The notes below the pieces were generated by a model, which did no database searches, was not told where the DNA came from, and saw only the letters and a list, made by a program, of their open reading frames with translations. 64,000 nucleotides of DNA from Anaeromyxobacter sp. Fw109-5 (GTDB lineage: Bacteria > Myxococcota > Myxococcia > Myxococcales > Anaeromyxobacteraceae). Of the stretch, positions 39,297-52,845 are shown one piece after another (within the stretch, counting starts at the first letter, position 1; the number at the start of each line of letters is the position of its first letter). The DNA lies in assembly GCF_000017505.1 (NCBI RefSeq), contig NC_009675.1, positions 3,481,001-3,545,000 on the forward strand. The letters are read 5' to 3'. Position numbers and translations under genes: made by a program.

Positions 39297-40262
39297 TCAC
39301 CCTCGCGGATCGCGCGCCTCGAGCCCGAGGATCCAGCCCTCGACCGAGCGCGCCATCGGATCCACCGGCTCGTGGAGCTCGGTCCGGCCGAGCACCACGT
39401 CCAGCATCCCGAGCAGCGCCGCCACCGCGTCGAATGGGTCCTCTCCCGCCGCGCTCGGGCCGAAGCCGGAGGCGAGCTGGCCGAGGAGCCGGCGCGACGG
39501 GACCACCCCCGCTCGCGCGAGCCAGCGGCGGAGCGCGGCGCACGCCTCGCGCCGCGAGCGCGGATCCCGCTTGGAGACGCGGGCAACGCCGAGCCGGCCG
39601 TACGCGTCCGCGGGGTAGATCTCCGAGAGCACCACCGCGCCGGGACGCAGCAGCGTCAGCAGCTCGCCGTGGAAGGGCCAGATCACGGCCTGCCCCTCGC
39701 GCAGCGCGGGCAGGACGACGTCTCTCCAGCCCGCGAGCGCCGCCTTGCCCGCCTGCTTGGCGCCGACGGTCCAGAAGAGCGCCTCCGCCGCTCGCCGCCC
39801 GGGACGGGCGCGCTCGCAGGCGCGCCGGAGGGCGTCGATCCCCGGAACCGCGAGGGCGGCGCACAGCTCCGCCTGCCGGTGCTGGCCGGGGCGGCGCGCG
39901 CGGACCGGGTAGAACGGCCGGTGGAGCGTGATCTCGCTCGCCGTGGCGGCCGGCGAGAAGAACGCGTGGTACGGCGGGGCGCCGAGGCCGCGCGCCCACG
40001 GGAGGAACGCCGCGATCCCCGCGCGCTCCGCGTAGGCGGCGGGGACGCCCACGGGGAAGTCGAGCCCGACGAGGGCGGCGCGCCGCGTCCCGGCGCGGCG
40101 CGACAGCCGCGCGACGAGCGTCTCCGCCCGTCCGACGGGACGCGCCCCGCCCGCGCGCCAGCGCCCGTCGCGGCCGCGCACCGCCACCGCGAGCCAGCGC
40201 TTCCGCGCGGCGACGCTCCAGTCTGCGGCGGCGACGAGGTCGGCGGCGAGCGGCTCCGGCAC
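39297..40262 (-). CDS. DUF429-like protein
   Basis: A 321-aa protein with features of the DUF429 (RNase H-like fold) family: an early VAAADWSVAARKRWLAVAV strand pair, GLDFPVGVPAAYA near 66, and a late DPFDAVAALLGMLDVV segment carrying a conserved Asp. Function is unknown. The GTG start at 40262 lies 23 bases after the nifW stop on the same strand, so it may be the last cistron of the nif transcript. It is convergent with the damaged HNH gene. Confidence 0.7.
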   Translation of the reverse strand: MPEPLAADLVAAADWSVAARKRWLAVAVRGRDGRWRAGGARPVGRAETLVARLSRRAGTRRAALVGLDFPVGVPAAYAERAGIAAFLPWARGLGAPPYHAFFSPAATASEITLHRPFYPVRARRPGQHRQAELCAALAVPGIDALRRACERARPGRRAAEALFWTVGAKQAGKAALAGWRDVVLPALREGQAVIWPFHGELLTLLRPGAVVLSEIYPADAYGRLGVARVSKRDPRSRREACAALRRWLARAGVVPSRRLLGQLASGFGPSAAGEDPFDAVAALLGMLDVVLGRTELHEPVDPMARSVEGWILGLEARDPRG

Positions 40263-40285
40263 GTCGCCGATCTAGCCCGCGCCCT

Positions 40286-40606
40286 TCACCCGCGCCTCCC
40301 CAGCTTCACCGGCCGCGCGGCCTGGAGCACCCGGAAGTCTCCCGCCTCGAGCGGCGACTCCCGCGCGAACAGCGCGTGCGCCTCGCGCAGCGCGTGCCGG
40401 AGCGCGGCCCGGCGCTCGCCCTCGGTCGCGTCCGGACGCTCCCGCGCGAGGGCGGCGACCGCGACGCCGAACCGCCTCAGCACGTGCAGCCGGCTCACCG
40501 CGATGACGCCCGGCTCGAAGGGGACGCCGAGCGCGGCGAAGAAGTCCTCCGCCGACTCCAGCCCCTCCAGCTCCGGCAGCGGCGCCGGCGCGCCCGCCTC
40601 GCTCAC
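40286..40606 (-). CDS. nifW: Nitrogenase-stabilising/protective protein NifW
   Basis: A 106-aa protein matching NifW: LPELEGLESAEDFFAALGVP then VIAVSRLHVLRRFGVAVAAL. NifW associates with the MoFe protein and helps its maturation or oxygen protection. The GTG start at 40606 overlaps the nifB stop as GTGA. The family length (about 100-115) is normal. It is the last recognised nif gene of the cluster. Confidence 0.9.
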   Translation of the reverse strand: MSEAGAPAPLPELEGLESAEDFFAALGVPFEPGVIAVSRLHVLRRFGVAVAALARERPDATEGERRAALRHALREAHALFARESPLEAGDFRVLQAARPVKLGRRG

Positions 40607-42090
40607 GCGACCTCCGCCCGCGGAGCGGGATCGCCCCCGGCGGCCTCCACCTCGCCCGCCCGCGCGCGCGCGGCGAACCCCTCGAACCAGGCCAGCGCGG
40701 CCGTCTCGATCGGCCGGAACGCCTGATCGACCACCGCCTCGATGCCCGCGGCGGCGAGCCGTGCGCTGGGACAGCGCCCGATCTTCGAGACCAGCACGGC
40801 GCGGCAGCCGCCGAGCGCGCGCAGCATGCCGTCGAGCGCGTCCTCGTCCCCCTCGCCACCGACGCAGTAGCGCTCGACGGGGCGCCGTCCGACGAGGCGC
40901 GCGCCGGCGCGGCTGACGTCGTACACGAGCAGCTCGCGCGCCTGGCCGAAGTGCTCGTCCACCTGCCCGCCCCCGCGCGTGGCCACCGCGATCCTCGCCG
41001 AGACCGCCGCCGGCACCGCCGCCAGACGCTGGAGCGCGGCGTCGCGCTCGCTCGCGACCCGTCCCCGCACGCGCGCGATCGCGTCGCGGCGCGCTGCTCG
41101 CGCCTCCCGGGCGTCGCGGGCAGGCCCCGGCGGGAGGGAGGCCAGGGTGAACGAGGTGAAGCGATCCTCCCCGAGGCGCCCCACCGCGTCGGCCCGGCAC
41201 TGGCGGCAGTGCCGCATGAGCCGCGCGTCGAGCTCGCAGGCCCGCTGGACCTCCTCCAGCTCCAGGGCGGTCGGACCGCGCCGGCCGGTCCGGCCGTAGT
41301 GCGTGCCGTGCTCCGGCGCCGAGATGAGCGGGACGAGGTTCACGAGGAAGGCGCCCGCCCGCCGCACGGCCCGCGTCACCTCCGGCAGGTGCGCGTCGTT
41401 CACGCCCGGGATCACGACGGAGTTCACCTTCACGAGCACGCCGCGCGCGGCGAGCGCGGCGATCCCCTCGAGCTGCTGCGCCGAGAGGATCCTCGACGCC
41501 TCGGGGCCCCGCACCTTGCGCCCGCCCCGGAGGACCCAGGGGTAGATCCGCTCGCCCACGGCGGGGTCGATCATGTTCACGGTCACCGTCACGTGGCGCG
41601 CCCCGGCCGCGGCGAGCCGCTCCGCGTGCTCCGGGAGCGCGAGCCCGTTCGTCGAGACGCAGAGCCGCAGGTCCGGCGCGGCGCGGTGCACGCCCTCGAG
41701 GGTCGCGAAGGTCGCGTCGGCGTTGGCCAGCGCGTCCCCGGGCCCGGCGATGCCGACCACCGACAGCTCGGGGAGCTCGGCCGCGACGGCGAGCACCTTG
41801 CGGACCGCGTCCTCGGGCCGGAGCCGCTCCGAGACGACGCCCGGTCGGCTCTCGTTGGCGCAGTCGTACTTCCGGTTGCAGTAGTGGCACTGCACGTTGC
41901 AGGCGGGCGCCACCGCGACGTGCATGCGCGCGAAGTGGTGGTGCGCCTCCTCGCTGTAGCAGGGGTGGTCGGCGACCAGCGCGGCCACGTCCTCCGGAAG
42001 CGTGGGCGCGGCGTCGCCGCAGCCCTGCGCGAACGTGCAGTTGGCCGCGGGCGCTGGCGGGGCGGAGCGTTCGAGGACCGGGAGGCGCAT
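40603..42090 (-). CDS. nifB: FeMo-cofactor biosynthesis radical SAM protein NifB
   Basis: A 495-aa enzyme that builds the carbide-containing 8Fe precursor NifB-co. Radical SAM cluster ligands are C64, C68 and C71 in CNVQCHYC. Further NifB landmarks include the N-terminal HPCYSEEAHHHFARMHVAVA, GPGDALAN and HYGRTGRRGP, with Cys pairs at CRQCRADAVG. A C-terminal NifX-like domain (about 360-470; VDEHFGQARELLVYDV) is fused, as in many NifB proteins. It follows the ferredoxin gene by seven bases and overlaps nifW by four. Confidence 0.95.
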   Translation of the reverse strand: MRLPVLERSAPPAPAANCTFAQGCGDAAPTLPEDVAALVADHPCYSEEAHHHFARMHVAVAPACNVQCHYCNRKYDCANESRPGVVSERLRPEDAVRKVLAVAAELPELSVVGIAGPGDALANADATFATLEGVHRAAPDLRLCVSTNGLALPEHAERLAAAGARHVTVTVNMIDPAVGERIYPWVLRGGRKVRGPEASRILSAQQLEGIAALAARGVLVKVNSVVIPGVNDAHLPEVTRAVRRAGAFLVNLVPLISAPEHGTHYGRTGRRGPTALELEEVQRACELDARLMRHCRQCRADAVGRLGEDRFTSFTLASLPPGPARDAREARAARRDAIARVRGRVASERDAALQRLAAVPAAVSARIAVATRGGGQVDEHFGQARELLVYDVSRAGARLVGRRPVERYCVGGEGDEDALDGMLRALGGCRAVLVSKIGRCPSARLAAAGIEAVVDQAFRPIETAALAWFEGFAARARAGEVEAAGGDPAPRAEVA

Positions 42091-42097
42091 GGGGCCC

Positions 42098-42361
42098 TCA
42101 CGCGACCAGCGGCTCGAACGAGAACGCGCCCTTCTTGCAGGTGCGGCCGCAGGCCTCGCACCCGATGCACTCGTCCGCGTTCTCGACCGCCGCGAACATC
42201 TTGGCGGTCTCCTCCTCGTCCACCTCCGCCGGCGCCAGCACGCCGTGCGCGCAGATCTTGATGCAGCGACCGCAGCCGATGCACAGCTCGGCGTCGATGG
42301 ACCTCACGAACCGGGGGGTCCACTCTTTCTTCCCGCGCCTCAGCCCCGTGATGAACGCCAT
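42098..42361 (-). CDS. fdxB: nif-specific ferredoxin III (2[4Fe-4S])
   Basis: An 87-aa ferredoxin with two four-cysteine clusters: C27, C30, C33 and C37 (CIGCGRCIKICAHG), and C65, C68, C71 and C75 (CIGCEACGRTCKKG). The N-terminus GLRRGKKEWTPRFV matches nif-specific ferredoxin III. It probably supplies electrons for NifB or cofactor assembly. It sits between nifX and nifB on the minus strand. Confidence 0.9.
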   Translation of the reverse strand: MAFITGLRRGKKEWTPRFVRSIDAELCIGCGRCIKICAHGVLAPAEVDEEETAKMFAAVENADECIGCEACGRTCKKGAFSFEPLVA

Positions 42362-42404
42362 GGCTTCCTCTCCTCCTCGCAGTGCGCCGGGTCCCGGCGC
42401 GGTT

Positions 42405-42818
42405 TCACTCGTCGCTGTCGCCTGCCGTGGCCGAGCCGCCGTCGCCGTCCTCGCCCGCCGGGACGCCCATGGCCTTCCGCAGCCACGGCGGCGGGCGTCC
42501 CCGCAGGACCTCCTGCAGCCTGCCCACGACCTCCTCCACGGCGACGTCGCCGCTCGCCTTCATCGGCTGGATCCGGCGGGAGACGAGCTTCGCCGCGGCC
42601 GGGCCGCCGATCTGGGCGGTGTAGACGATGGCGCAGCCCGCGAGCGCGCTCGCCCGCGCGGCGATCCGATCGTCCTCGTCCTCGGCGCTCGTGACGGCGC
42701 TCACCCGCTCCACGAAGCGGGCCGCGTCGGGGCCGACCTCCCACACCCAGAAGTGCCCCGCCCGTCCGAAGTGCTCGTCCACCCGCTCGCCGGTGCTGCT
42801 CGTGAACGCGATCCGCAT
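42405..42818 (-). CDS. nifX: Nitrogenase cofactor carrier NifX
   Basis: A 137-aa protein of the NifX/NifY/VnfX family: MRIAFTSSTGERVDEHFGRA, then GHFWVWEV and the later CAIVYTAQIGGPAAAKLVSR. The family binds NifB-co or VK-cluster between NifB and NifEN. The last 20 residues are an acidic Gly/Asp-rich tail. It begins 15 bases after the nifEN stop, so it is cotranscribed. Confidence 0.92.
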   Translation of the reverse strand: MRIAFTSSTGERVDEHFGRAGHFWVWEVGPDAARFVERVSAVTSAEDEDDRIAARASALAGCAIVYTAQIGGPAAAKLVSRRIQPMKASGDVAVEEVVGRLQEVLRGRPPPWLRKAMGVPAGEDGDGGSATAGDSDE

Positions 42819-42833
42819 CCGTGCCTCCGCCCT

Positions 42834-45587
42834 TCAGTTGTGCGCGAGCCGCTGCGCCTCGGTCGCGCTCGCCTGGAACAGGTTCGCCACCTCGAAGACG
42901 AGGTTCATCGTGCCGCGGTAGCCGACCCACACCTTCTGGTGGGCGCCGAGCCGGTCGAACACCGGCAACCCCGCGCGCAGGTGCGCCTTCACCCCGAGCC
43001 TCGCGACCGCCTGGCGGCCGTTGGAGTTGGCCACGACGAGGTCGACCCCCTCGGCCGCGCCCTCGAGGTCCTCGAGGTCACCGGCGGCCACCGTCGCGGC
43101 GGGGAGCTCGTGCAGCCCGCGCGTGCGCGTCGCGGCCAGGGCGGCGGTGACCTCGCAGCCCATGCCGTGCAAGAAGCGGGTGAGCACCTTCAGCGGGTCC
43201 GCCTCCAGGGCGAGCGCGACGCGCTTGCCGCCGAGCTGGTAGTGGCTGTCGACCATCGCGTCCATGAGCCGGCTGCGCGCGCGGCGGAGCGCGCCGGGCA
43301 CCGGCCGGCCGGAGATCGCCGCGAGCGTCGCCACGAGGCGATCGACCTCGCCGATCCCGGTGAGCGAGGTGAACCCGTACGCGGGGACGCCGTGCGCCTC
43401 CTCGAGGCTCCGCGCCGCGCGCGCGAGCGAGTCGCCCACGTAGAGGGTCGCGACGCTGCGGCCGGCGGAGCGGATCGCGTCCACCCCGGCGCCGCCGGTC
43501 GAGAGCGGCGAGACCTCGGCGTCGATGTGGCCGTCGAGCGCGTTCGCCACGTCGGGCACCGCGACGACGGAGAGCCCGAAGGCCTCGATCGTGCCCTTCA
43601 GCTCCTCCACGTCCGCCGGGGTGAGGTGGGCGCCGGGGAGCAGCGTCACCTGGCCCGGGATCGGGGCGCCTCCGTCGACGAGCGTCGAGACGAGCGCCTC
43701 GACCGCCGCGGCGTAGCCCTCCTGCAGCGAGCCGCAGTAGTCCGGCGTAGAGGCCCAGACGATCGGCACGCCGGCGTGCTCGGGGTGCTCCTCGCGGAAC
43801 TGCGCGATCGCGCTCCGCACGTCGTCGCCCATCGTCTCGGTGAGGCCGGAGGTCATCACCCCGACGACGCCGGGCCGGAACTTCTCGATCACGCGGGCGA
43901 GGCCGGCTTTCAGGTTGCTCCAGCCACCGAAGATCGCGGCGTCCTCGCTCATCGCCGTCGAGTTGAGCGCGATCGACTCCTTGAAGTGCCGGGAGAGCTG
44001 CAGCCGGATGAACGTCGAGCAGCCCTGCGCGCCGTGGAGCAGCGCGAGCATCCGGTCGACGCCCAGGTACGCCAGCGTGGCCCCCAGCGCGGGCGAGTTC
44101 TTCTGCGGGTTCACCGTCGCGGGCTTGGCGGGGACCTTCACGCGCGAGGCGGAGAGCTCCTCCGCGAGGAGCGCCGCGCCGTGGCCGCGCGCGGCGGCGC
44201 GCTCCGCCTCGAGGCCGGCGGCGCTCCGCTCCCAGGGGGCGGGAGCGGTCAGCGCGGACCAGATGGGGTTGCTCACCGTGAGGTCGAGCTGCCGCGCGAA
44301 GGTGACCATCCCCTCGTACCCGGCGTAGGGGTGCGCCCGCCCGTGGTTGATGTCGAGGAACGGCGTGCGGGTCTTGAGCGCGAGGAACTTGGTCTTCCCG
44401 CCCGCCACCACCAGGTCCGGCAGCTTCTCGCGCATGATCTCGAGGAGCCCGGCGGTCGAGGTGTCCTCGATGATGCGGGCGTCCCGGTGCATGAGCGCCT
44501 TCATCCGGTGGAAGTCCTCGAGCGTGGAGTTCTGCGTCCCCGCCGCGAGGACCTCGACGCCCAGCTCGCGCAAGGCGTTGACCATCGACCAGGTCTTCAC
44601 GCCGCCCGTGAAGAGCACCGCGCGCTTCCCCTCGAGCCGCGCCCGGTAGGGCGCGAGGCGCGCCCGGCAGCGTTCCTCCTCCTCCGCGACGAGCGCCTCC
44701 ACCGCCTCGGCCATCACGCTCGCCCCGTCGCCGCGCGCGAGGTCGAGCTCGCGCGCGATGTGGCGCAGCGCCTTCGCCGTGTCCGTCATCCCGTAGAACG
44801 ACTCCTCCAGGTACGGGATGCCCCAGCGCTTCTTCATCTTGCGCGCGAGGTTCGTCAGGCTCTTCGAGCAGATGATGACGTTCAGGCGGGCGCGGTGCGC
44901 CCAGCGCAGCTCGTCGAAGCGCGCGTCGCCGGAGATGCAGGAGAGGACCCGGATCCCGAGCCGCTCGAAGAGCGGCAGCATCCCCCACAGGTCCCCGGCG
45001 ATGTTGTACTCGCCGATGAGGTTGACGTCGGACGGGGTCGTCGTGGCCGGCTCGGCCGTGCCGATGACGTGCTCGAGCAGCACCTCGCCGGCCAGCCGGT
45101 TGCCGATGTTCTTGTCGCCGATGAACCCCGGCGTGTTCACCGGCACGACCGGGATCGCCACCTCGCCGGCGACGGAGCGGCAGACCGCCTCGACGTCGTC
45201 GCCGGTCATGGCCGACACGCAGGTCGCGTACACGAAGACGGCCCGCGCCTCCGGGTAGCGCGCCGCGAGGTCGAGGATGGCGCGGCGGAGCTTCTTCTCC
45301 CCGCCGAAGACCACGTCGTTCTCGAGCAGCTCCGTCGTGAAGCCGCGCCGGTACAGCTGCGAGCCGGAGGAGCGCGCGCCGCGGTTGTCCCAGGAGTTGC
45401 CGGCGCAGGCGATCGGGCCGTGGACGAGGTGGATGGCGTCCGTCACCGGCATGAGCACCACCCGCGCTCCGTCGTAGGCGCAGCTCCGCTCGGTGCCCTC
45501 GCCGGGCTCGGACCTCCTGCAGAACTTCGGAGCGCCCTTCTCCTGCGTCTCGCACTCGGGCGCGTCGTAGTAGTCGGGGCGGGGCAT
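42834..45587 (-). CDS. Fused nitrogenase cofactor scaffold NifE-NifN
   Basis: A 917-aa natural fusion of both scaffold subunits that mature FeMo-co. The NifE half (about 1-445) has GPIACAGNSWDNRG, VYATCVSAMTGDDV and VNTPGFIGDKNIGNR, ending near PIWSALTAPAPW. After a linker of about 45 residues the NifN half (about 490-917) starts KPATVNPQKNSPALGATLAY and has LHGAQGCSTFIRLQLSRHFK and GVMTSGLTETMGDD. There is no stop, frameshift or internal start between the halves. It lies 34 bases after nifK and 15 before nifX. Confidence 0.94.
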   Translation of the reverse strand: MPRPDYYDAPECETQEKGAPKFCRRSEPGEGTERSCAYDGARVVLMPVTDAIHLVHGPIACAGNSWDNRGARSSGSQLYRRGFTTELLENDVVFGGEKKLRRAILDLAARYPEARAVFVYATCVSAMTGDDVEAVCRSVAGEVAIPVVPVNTPGFIGDKNIGNRLAGEVLLEHVIGTAEPATTTPSDVNLIGEYNIAGDLWGMLPLFERLGIRVLSCISGDARFDELRWAHRARLNVIICSKSLTNLARKMKKRWGIPYLEESFYGMTDTAKALRHIARELDLARGDGASVMAEAVEALVAEEEERCRARLAPYRARLEGKRAVLFTGGVKTWSMVNALRELGVEVLAAGTQNSTLEDFHRMKALMHRDARIIEDTSTAGLLEIMREKLPDLVVAGGKTKFLALKTRTPFLDINHGRAHPYAGYEGMVTFARQLDLTVSNPIWSALTAPAPWERSAAGLEAERAAARGHGAALLAEELSASRVKVPAKPATVNPQKNSPALGATLAYLGVDRMLALLHGAQGCSTFIRLQLSRHFKESIALNSTAMSEDAAIFGGWSNLKAGLARVIEKFRPGVVGVMTSGLTETMGDDVRSAIAQFREEHPEHAGVPIVWASTPDYCGSLQEGYAAAVEALVSTLVDGGAPIPGQVTLLPGAHLTPADVEELKGTIEAFGLSVVAVPDVANALDGHIDAEVSPLSTGGAGVDAIRSAGRSVATLYVGDSLARAARSLEEAHGVPAYGFTSLTGIGEVDRLVATLAAISGRPVPGALRRARSRLMDAMVDSHYQLGGKRVALALEADPLKVLTRFLHGMGCEVTAALAATRTRGLHELPAATVAAGDLEDLEGAAEGVDLVVANSNGRQAVARLGVKAHLRAGLPVFDRLGAHQKVWVGYRGTMNLVFEVANLFQASATEAQRLAHN

Positions 45588-45621
45588 GGCGTCCTGTCTC
45601 TCCTGAAGGAGCCTGCTTCAC

Positions 45622-47091
45622 TCAGCGCATCATCTCGAAGGTGCGGTCGTCGGAGGTCGCGTCCGCGAGATCGATGAACGTGTTGCAGATCTCGGTGACC
45701 ATGTTGACGACGCCCTGGTAGCCGACCAGCGGGTAGCGGTGCTTGTTGACGCGGTCGAAGATCGGGAACCCGAAGCGGAAGAGCGGGATCTTCGCGTCGC
45801 GCGCGGCGAACTTGCCGTGCGTGTCGCCGATGAGCGCGTCGACCGGCTCGGTCACGAGCAGGGACCGCAGGTGCCACAGGTCCTTGTTCATATAGACCTT
45901 CGCCTCCTTCCCGAACGGAGACGCCTCCAGCAGCGCGTGGAGCTCCTTCTCCAGCTTCTTCGAGCCCTTCGAGCAGAGGACGTGGACCGGCTTCGCGCCC
46001 ATCTCGAGCAGGAAGGAGACGTAGCCGACGAGCTGATCGGCGTCGCCGTAGAGGGCGAACCGCTTGCCGTGGACGTACTGGTGCGCGTCCGTCATGGCGT
46101 CCACCGCCCGGCCGCGCTCCGCCTTGAGCGCGTCCGGGACCGGCCGCTCGAACAGCTCCGAGAGCTTCACGAGCAGCGCGTCCGTCTTGGCGACGCCCAT
46201 CGGCATGGGCAGGGACACGTGCTTGCCGGTGTAGCTCTCCTTGATCCACGTGAACGTCTTCGAGGTCGCGTAGGGCGCGACCGTGATCGTCGCCTTGCCG
46301 TTGATGGAGTCGGCGGCCTCGGCGAGCGGGGTGCCGCCCGGATAGATGCGGTAGGTGCCGTCCAGCGGCGAGTCGAACGTCTCGGAGATGTCGGCGAGGA
46401 AGGTGTACGGGATGCCGAACGCCTCGAGGATCTTCTTGTACTCGCGGTAGTTCCCGACGTTGGCGTCGAAGCCGGCGATGAAGTTGAGCTTGCCCGTGCA
46501 GCGCCCCTCCACGGCCTTGCCCTCGGTGAGGGTCTCGAGGATCGCCGCGAGCATGGCGTCGTAGCCGTGGACGTGGGAGCCGTTGAAGCTCGGCGTGTTG
46601 GCGTAGGGCGCCGGGAGCTCCTTCGGGAGGTGCCCCTTCTGGCGCGCGTTCTTGAGGAACGAGGAGACGTCGTCGCCGATGATCTCGGGCATGCAGGAGG
46701 TGAAGATGGCGATCATCTTCGGGTGGTAGAGCGCGCAGGCGTTCTCCAGCCCCTCGTGCAGGTTGTTCTGCCCGCCGAACACCGCGCCGTCCTCGGTCAT
46801 CGCGCTGCAGACCGCTGGGGCGGGCTCCCGGAAGTGCCGGTTCAGCGTGGACCGGTAGTACGACGCGCAGCCCTGCGACCCGTGCACGAACGGGAGCGTG
46901 CCCTCGAACCCGTGCGCGCACAGCTCCGCTCCCAGCGGCTGGCACGCGTGCGCCGGGTTGATCACGAGCGCCTGGCGCGCGAAGTTCTTCTCCCGGTACT
47001 CGGGCGTGTCGATCCAGGCGGCGACCCGCGCCTCCTCCTCGGGGGTGATCTCGCAGACGGGCTTGACGGTGAGTCCAAGGTTGTTCGCCAT
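45622..47091 (-). CDS. nifK: Nitrogenase MoFe protein beta subunit
   Basis: A 489-aa NifK. P-cluster ligand Cys residues lie in HACQPLGAELCAHG, GSQGCASYYRSTLNRHFREP and FTSCMPEIIGDDV, each in its family context. Later landmarks include TPSFNGSHVHGYDAM and GYQGVVNMVTEICN. The protein is the shorter type, lacking the N-terminal extension of some group I proteins. It starts about 99 bases after nifD, across a gap with a 22-bp palindrome. Confidence 0.96.
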   Translation of the reverse strand: MANNLGLTVKPVCEITPEEEARVAAWIDTPEYREKNFARQALVINPAHACQPLGAELCAHGFEGTLPFVHGSQGCASYYRSTLNRHFREPAPAVCSAMTEDGAVFGGQNNLHEGLENACALYHPKMIAIFTSCMPEIIGDDVSSFLKNARQKGHLPKELPAPYANTPSFNGSHVHGYDAMLAAILETLTEGKAVEGRCTGKLNFIAGFDANVGNYREYKKILEAFGIPYTFLADISETFDSPLDGTYRIYPGGTPLAEAADSINGKATITVAPYATSKTFTWIKESYTGKHVSLPMPMGVAKTDALLVKLSELFERPVPDALKAERGRAVDAMTDAHQYVHGKRFALYGDADQLVGYVSFLLEMGAKPVHVLCSKGSKKLEKELHALLEASPFGKEAKVYMNKDLWHLRSLLVTEPVDALIGDTHGKFAARDAKIPLFRFGFPIFDRVNKHRYPLVGYQGVVNMVTEICNTFIDLADATSDDRTFEMMR

Positions 47092-47161
47092 GTTTCGGTT
47101 CCTTCGGACGAGCGGGGGGCGTTCCGTCCCCGAGGGACGGTGGATCGAGTCTGGTGGAAGC

Positions 47162-47183
47162 GGCGGGGGCCCGGGCCCCCGCC
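47162..47183. repeat. 22-bp perfect palindrome between nifD and nifK
   Basis: GGCGGGGGCCC/GGGCCCCCGCC is its own reverse complement. In RNA it would form a tight hairpin eight bases after the nifD stop. It could adjust the nifD:nifK mRNA ratio or stability, or simply be a repeat remnant. Confidence 0.6.
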
Positions 47184-47190
47184 CGTCGAG

Positions 47191-51902
<4,712 letters not shown>

Positions 51903-52019
51903 GCGCACCCGCTCTCGCAAGGTCGATGCCACCTGCCGGGCGCAGCGTCCGCGGGCGACGGTTCTTGCAGGTCGCGAGGAAACACCGCCGGATCCCGCGG
52001 GATCCCGCCGCCCCCGACC

Positions 52020-52808
52020 ATGAACATCTCGCTCAACCGCTGCAACCTGCCGCCCTGGGTGATCGCGAGCTGCCAGTTCAACGAGCACCCGGTGCCTCTG
52101 GAGATCCAGGGCGTGCGGTCGTCGAACGCCTTCCTGTTCCGCGCCCTCGACGCGCTCGACGACCCGGTGGCGCGCGCGCTCACCTTCGACGACTGGATCT
52201 CGGTGCGCTTCCAGCTCCACAGCTGGGCGGAGCAGGCGACGCCGTCGGCGCGGCGGAGCCTCAAGAACTCCTACCTCCGCTTCCTGCGCGGCTGGGGCAT
52301 GGACGCCTCGAGCATCGAGGGGGCGGTGCTGAAGGGCTGGGTCGAGAGCCGGATGGGCATCGCCCCCTGCTTCCACCGCGCGCCCATCCGCGACCTGCAC
52401 GGCCCCGAGTACGCCCGCTACGCCCTCGATCGCACGCGCGGCAGCGCCTGCACGAGCGCCATCCTCGATCAGCTCGACCTCGTCTACACGTTCACGCAGT
52501 ACGAGCTGGCGCGCCGCCGGCCCGGGGAGCGCTGGGTGACCCTCTGGCGCGGCGTGAACGATCCCGGCGATCACGAGGTGGTCGCGGAGGTCGGCCGGCG
52601 CGAGCGGATCGTGCGGCTGAACAACCTCTGCTCGTTCACCGACGATCGGGAGCGGGCCTGGGAGTTCGGCTCGACGGTGTGGGAGGTGCGCGTCGCGCTG
52701 CCGCGCGTGTTCCTCGCGCCGGACGTCTTCCCGCGCGCGATCCTGCGCGGCGAGCGAGAGTGGCTCGCGGTCGGGGGCGAGGCGCGCGTGCGCCGCGTGC
52801 TCGGCTGA
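52020..52808 (+). CDS. draT: NAD+-dinitrogen-reductase ADP-ribosyltransferase
   Basis: A 262-aa Dra[21 protein letters not shown] at the start, then [36 protein letters not shown] and [15 protein letters not shown]. It transfers ADP-ribose from NAD+ to Arg of NifH (Arg99 here), inactivating nitrogenase when ammonium rises or energy falls. The gene is divergent from nifA across 117 bases and convergent with draG (37 bases between stops), not in the usual draTG operon order. Confidence 0.93.
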   Translation: MNISLNRCNLPPWVIASCQFNEHPVPLEIQGVRSSNAFLFRALDALDDPVARALTFDDWISVRFQLHSWAEQATPSARRSLKNSYLRFLRGWGMDASSIEGAVLKGWVESRMGIAPCFHRAPIRDLHGPEYARYALDRTRGSACTSAILDQLDLVYTFTQYELARRRPGERWVTLWRGVNDPGDHEVVAEVGRRERIVRLNNLCSFTDDRERAWEFGSTVWEVRVALPRVFLAPDVFPRAILRGEREWLAVGGEARVRRVLG

Positions 52809-52845
52809 GAGCGCCGTCCAGAACTCCCCTGTGAGCCGCTCGCGG

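Noticed and set aside
51903-52019. Sigma-54 promoter for draT or nifA (GGCGACGGTTCTTGC)
   Set aside because: GG to GC spacing is 11 bases; one base off the strict requirement.
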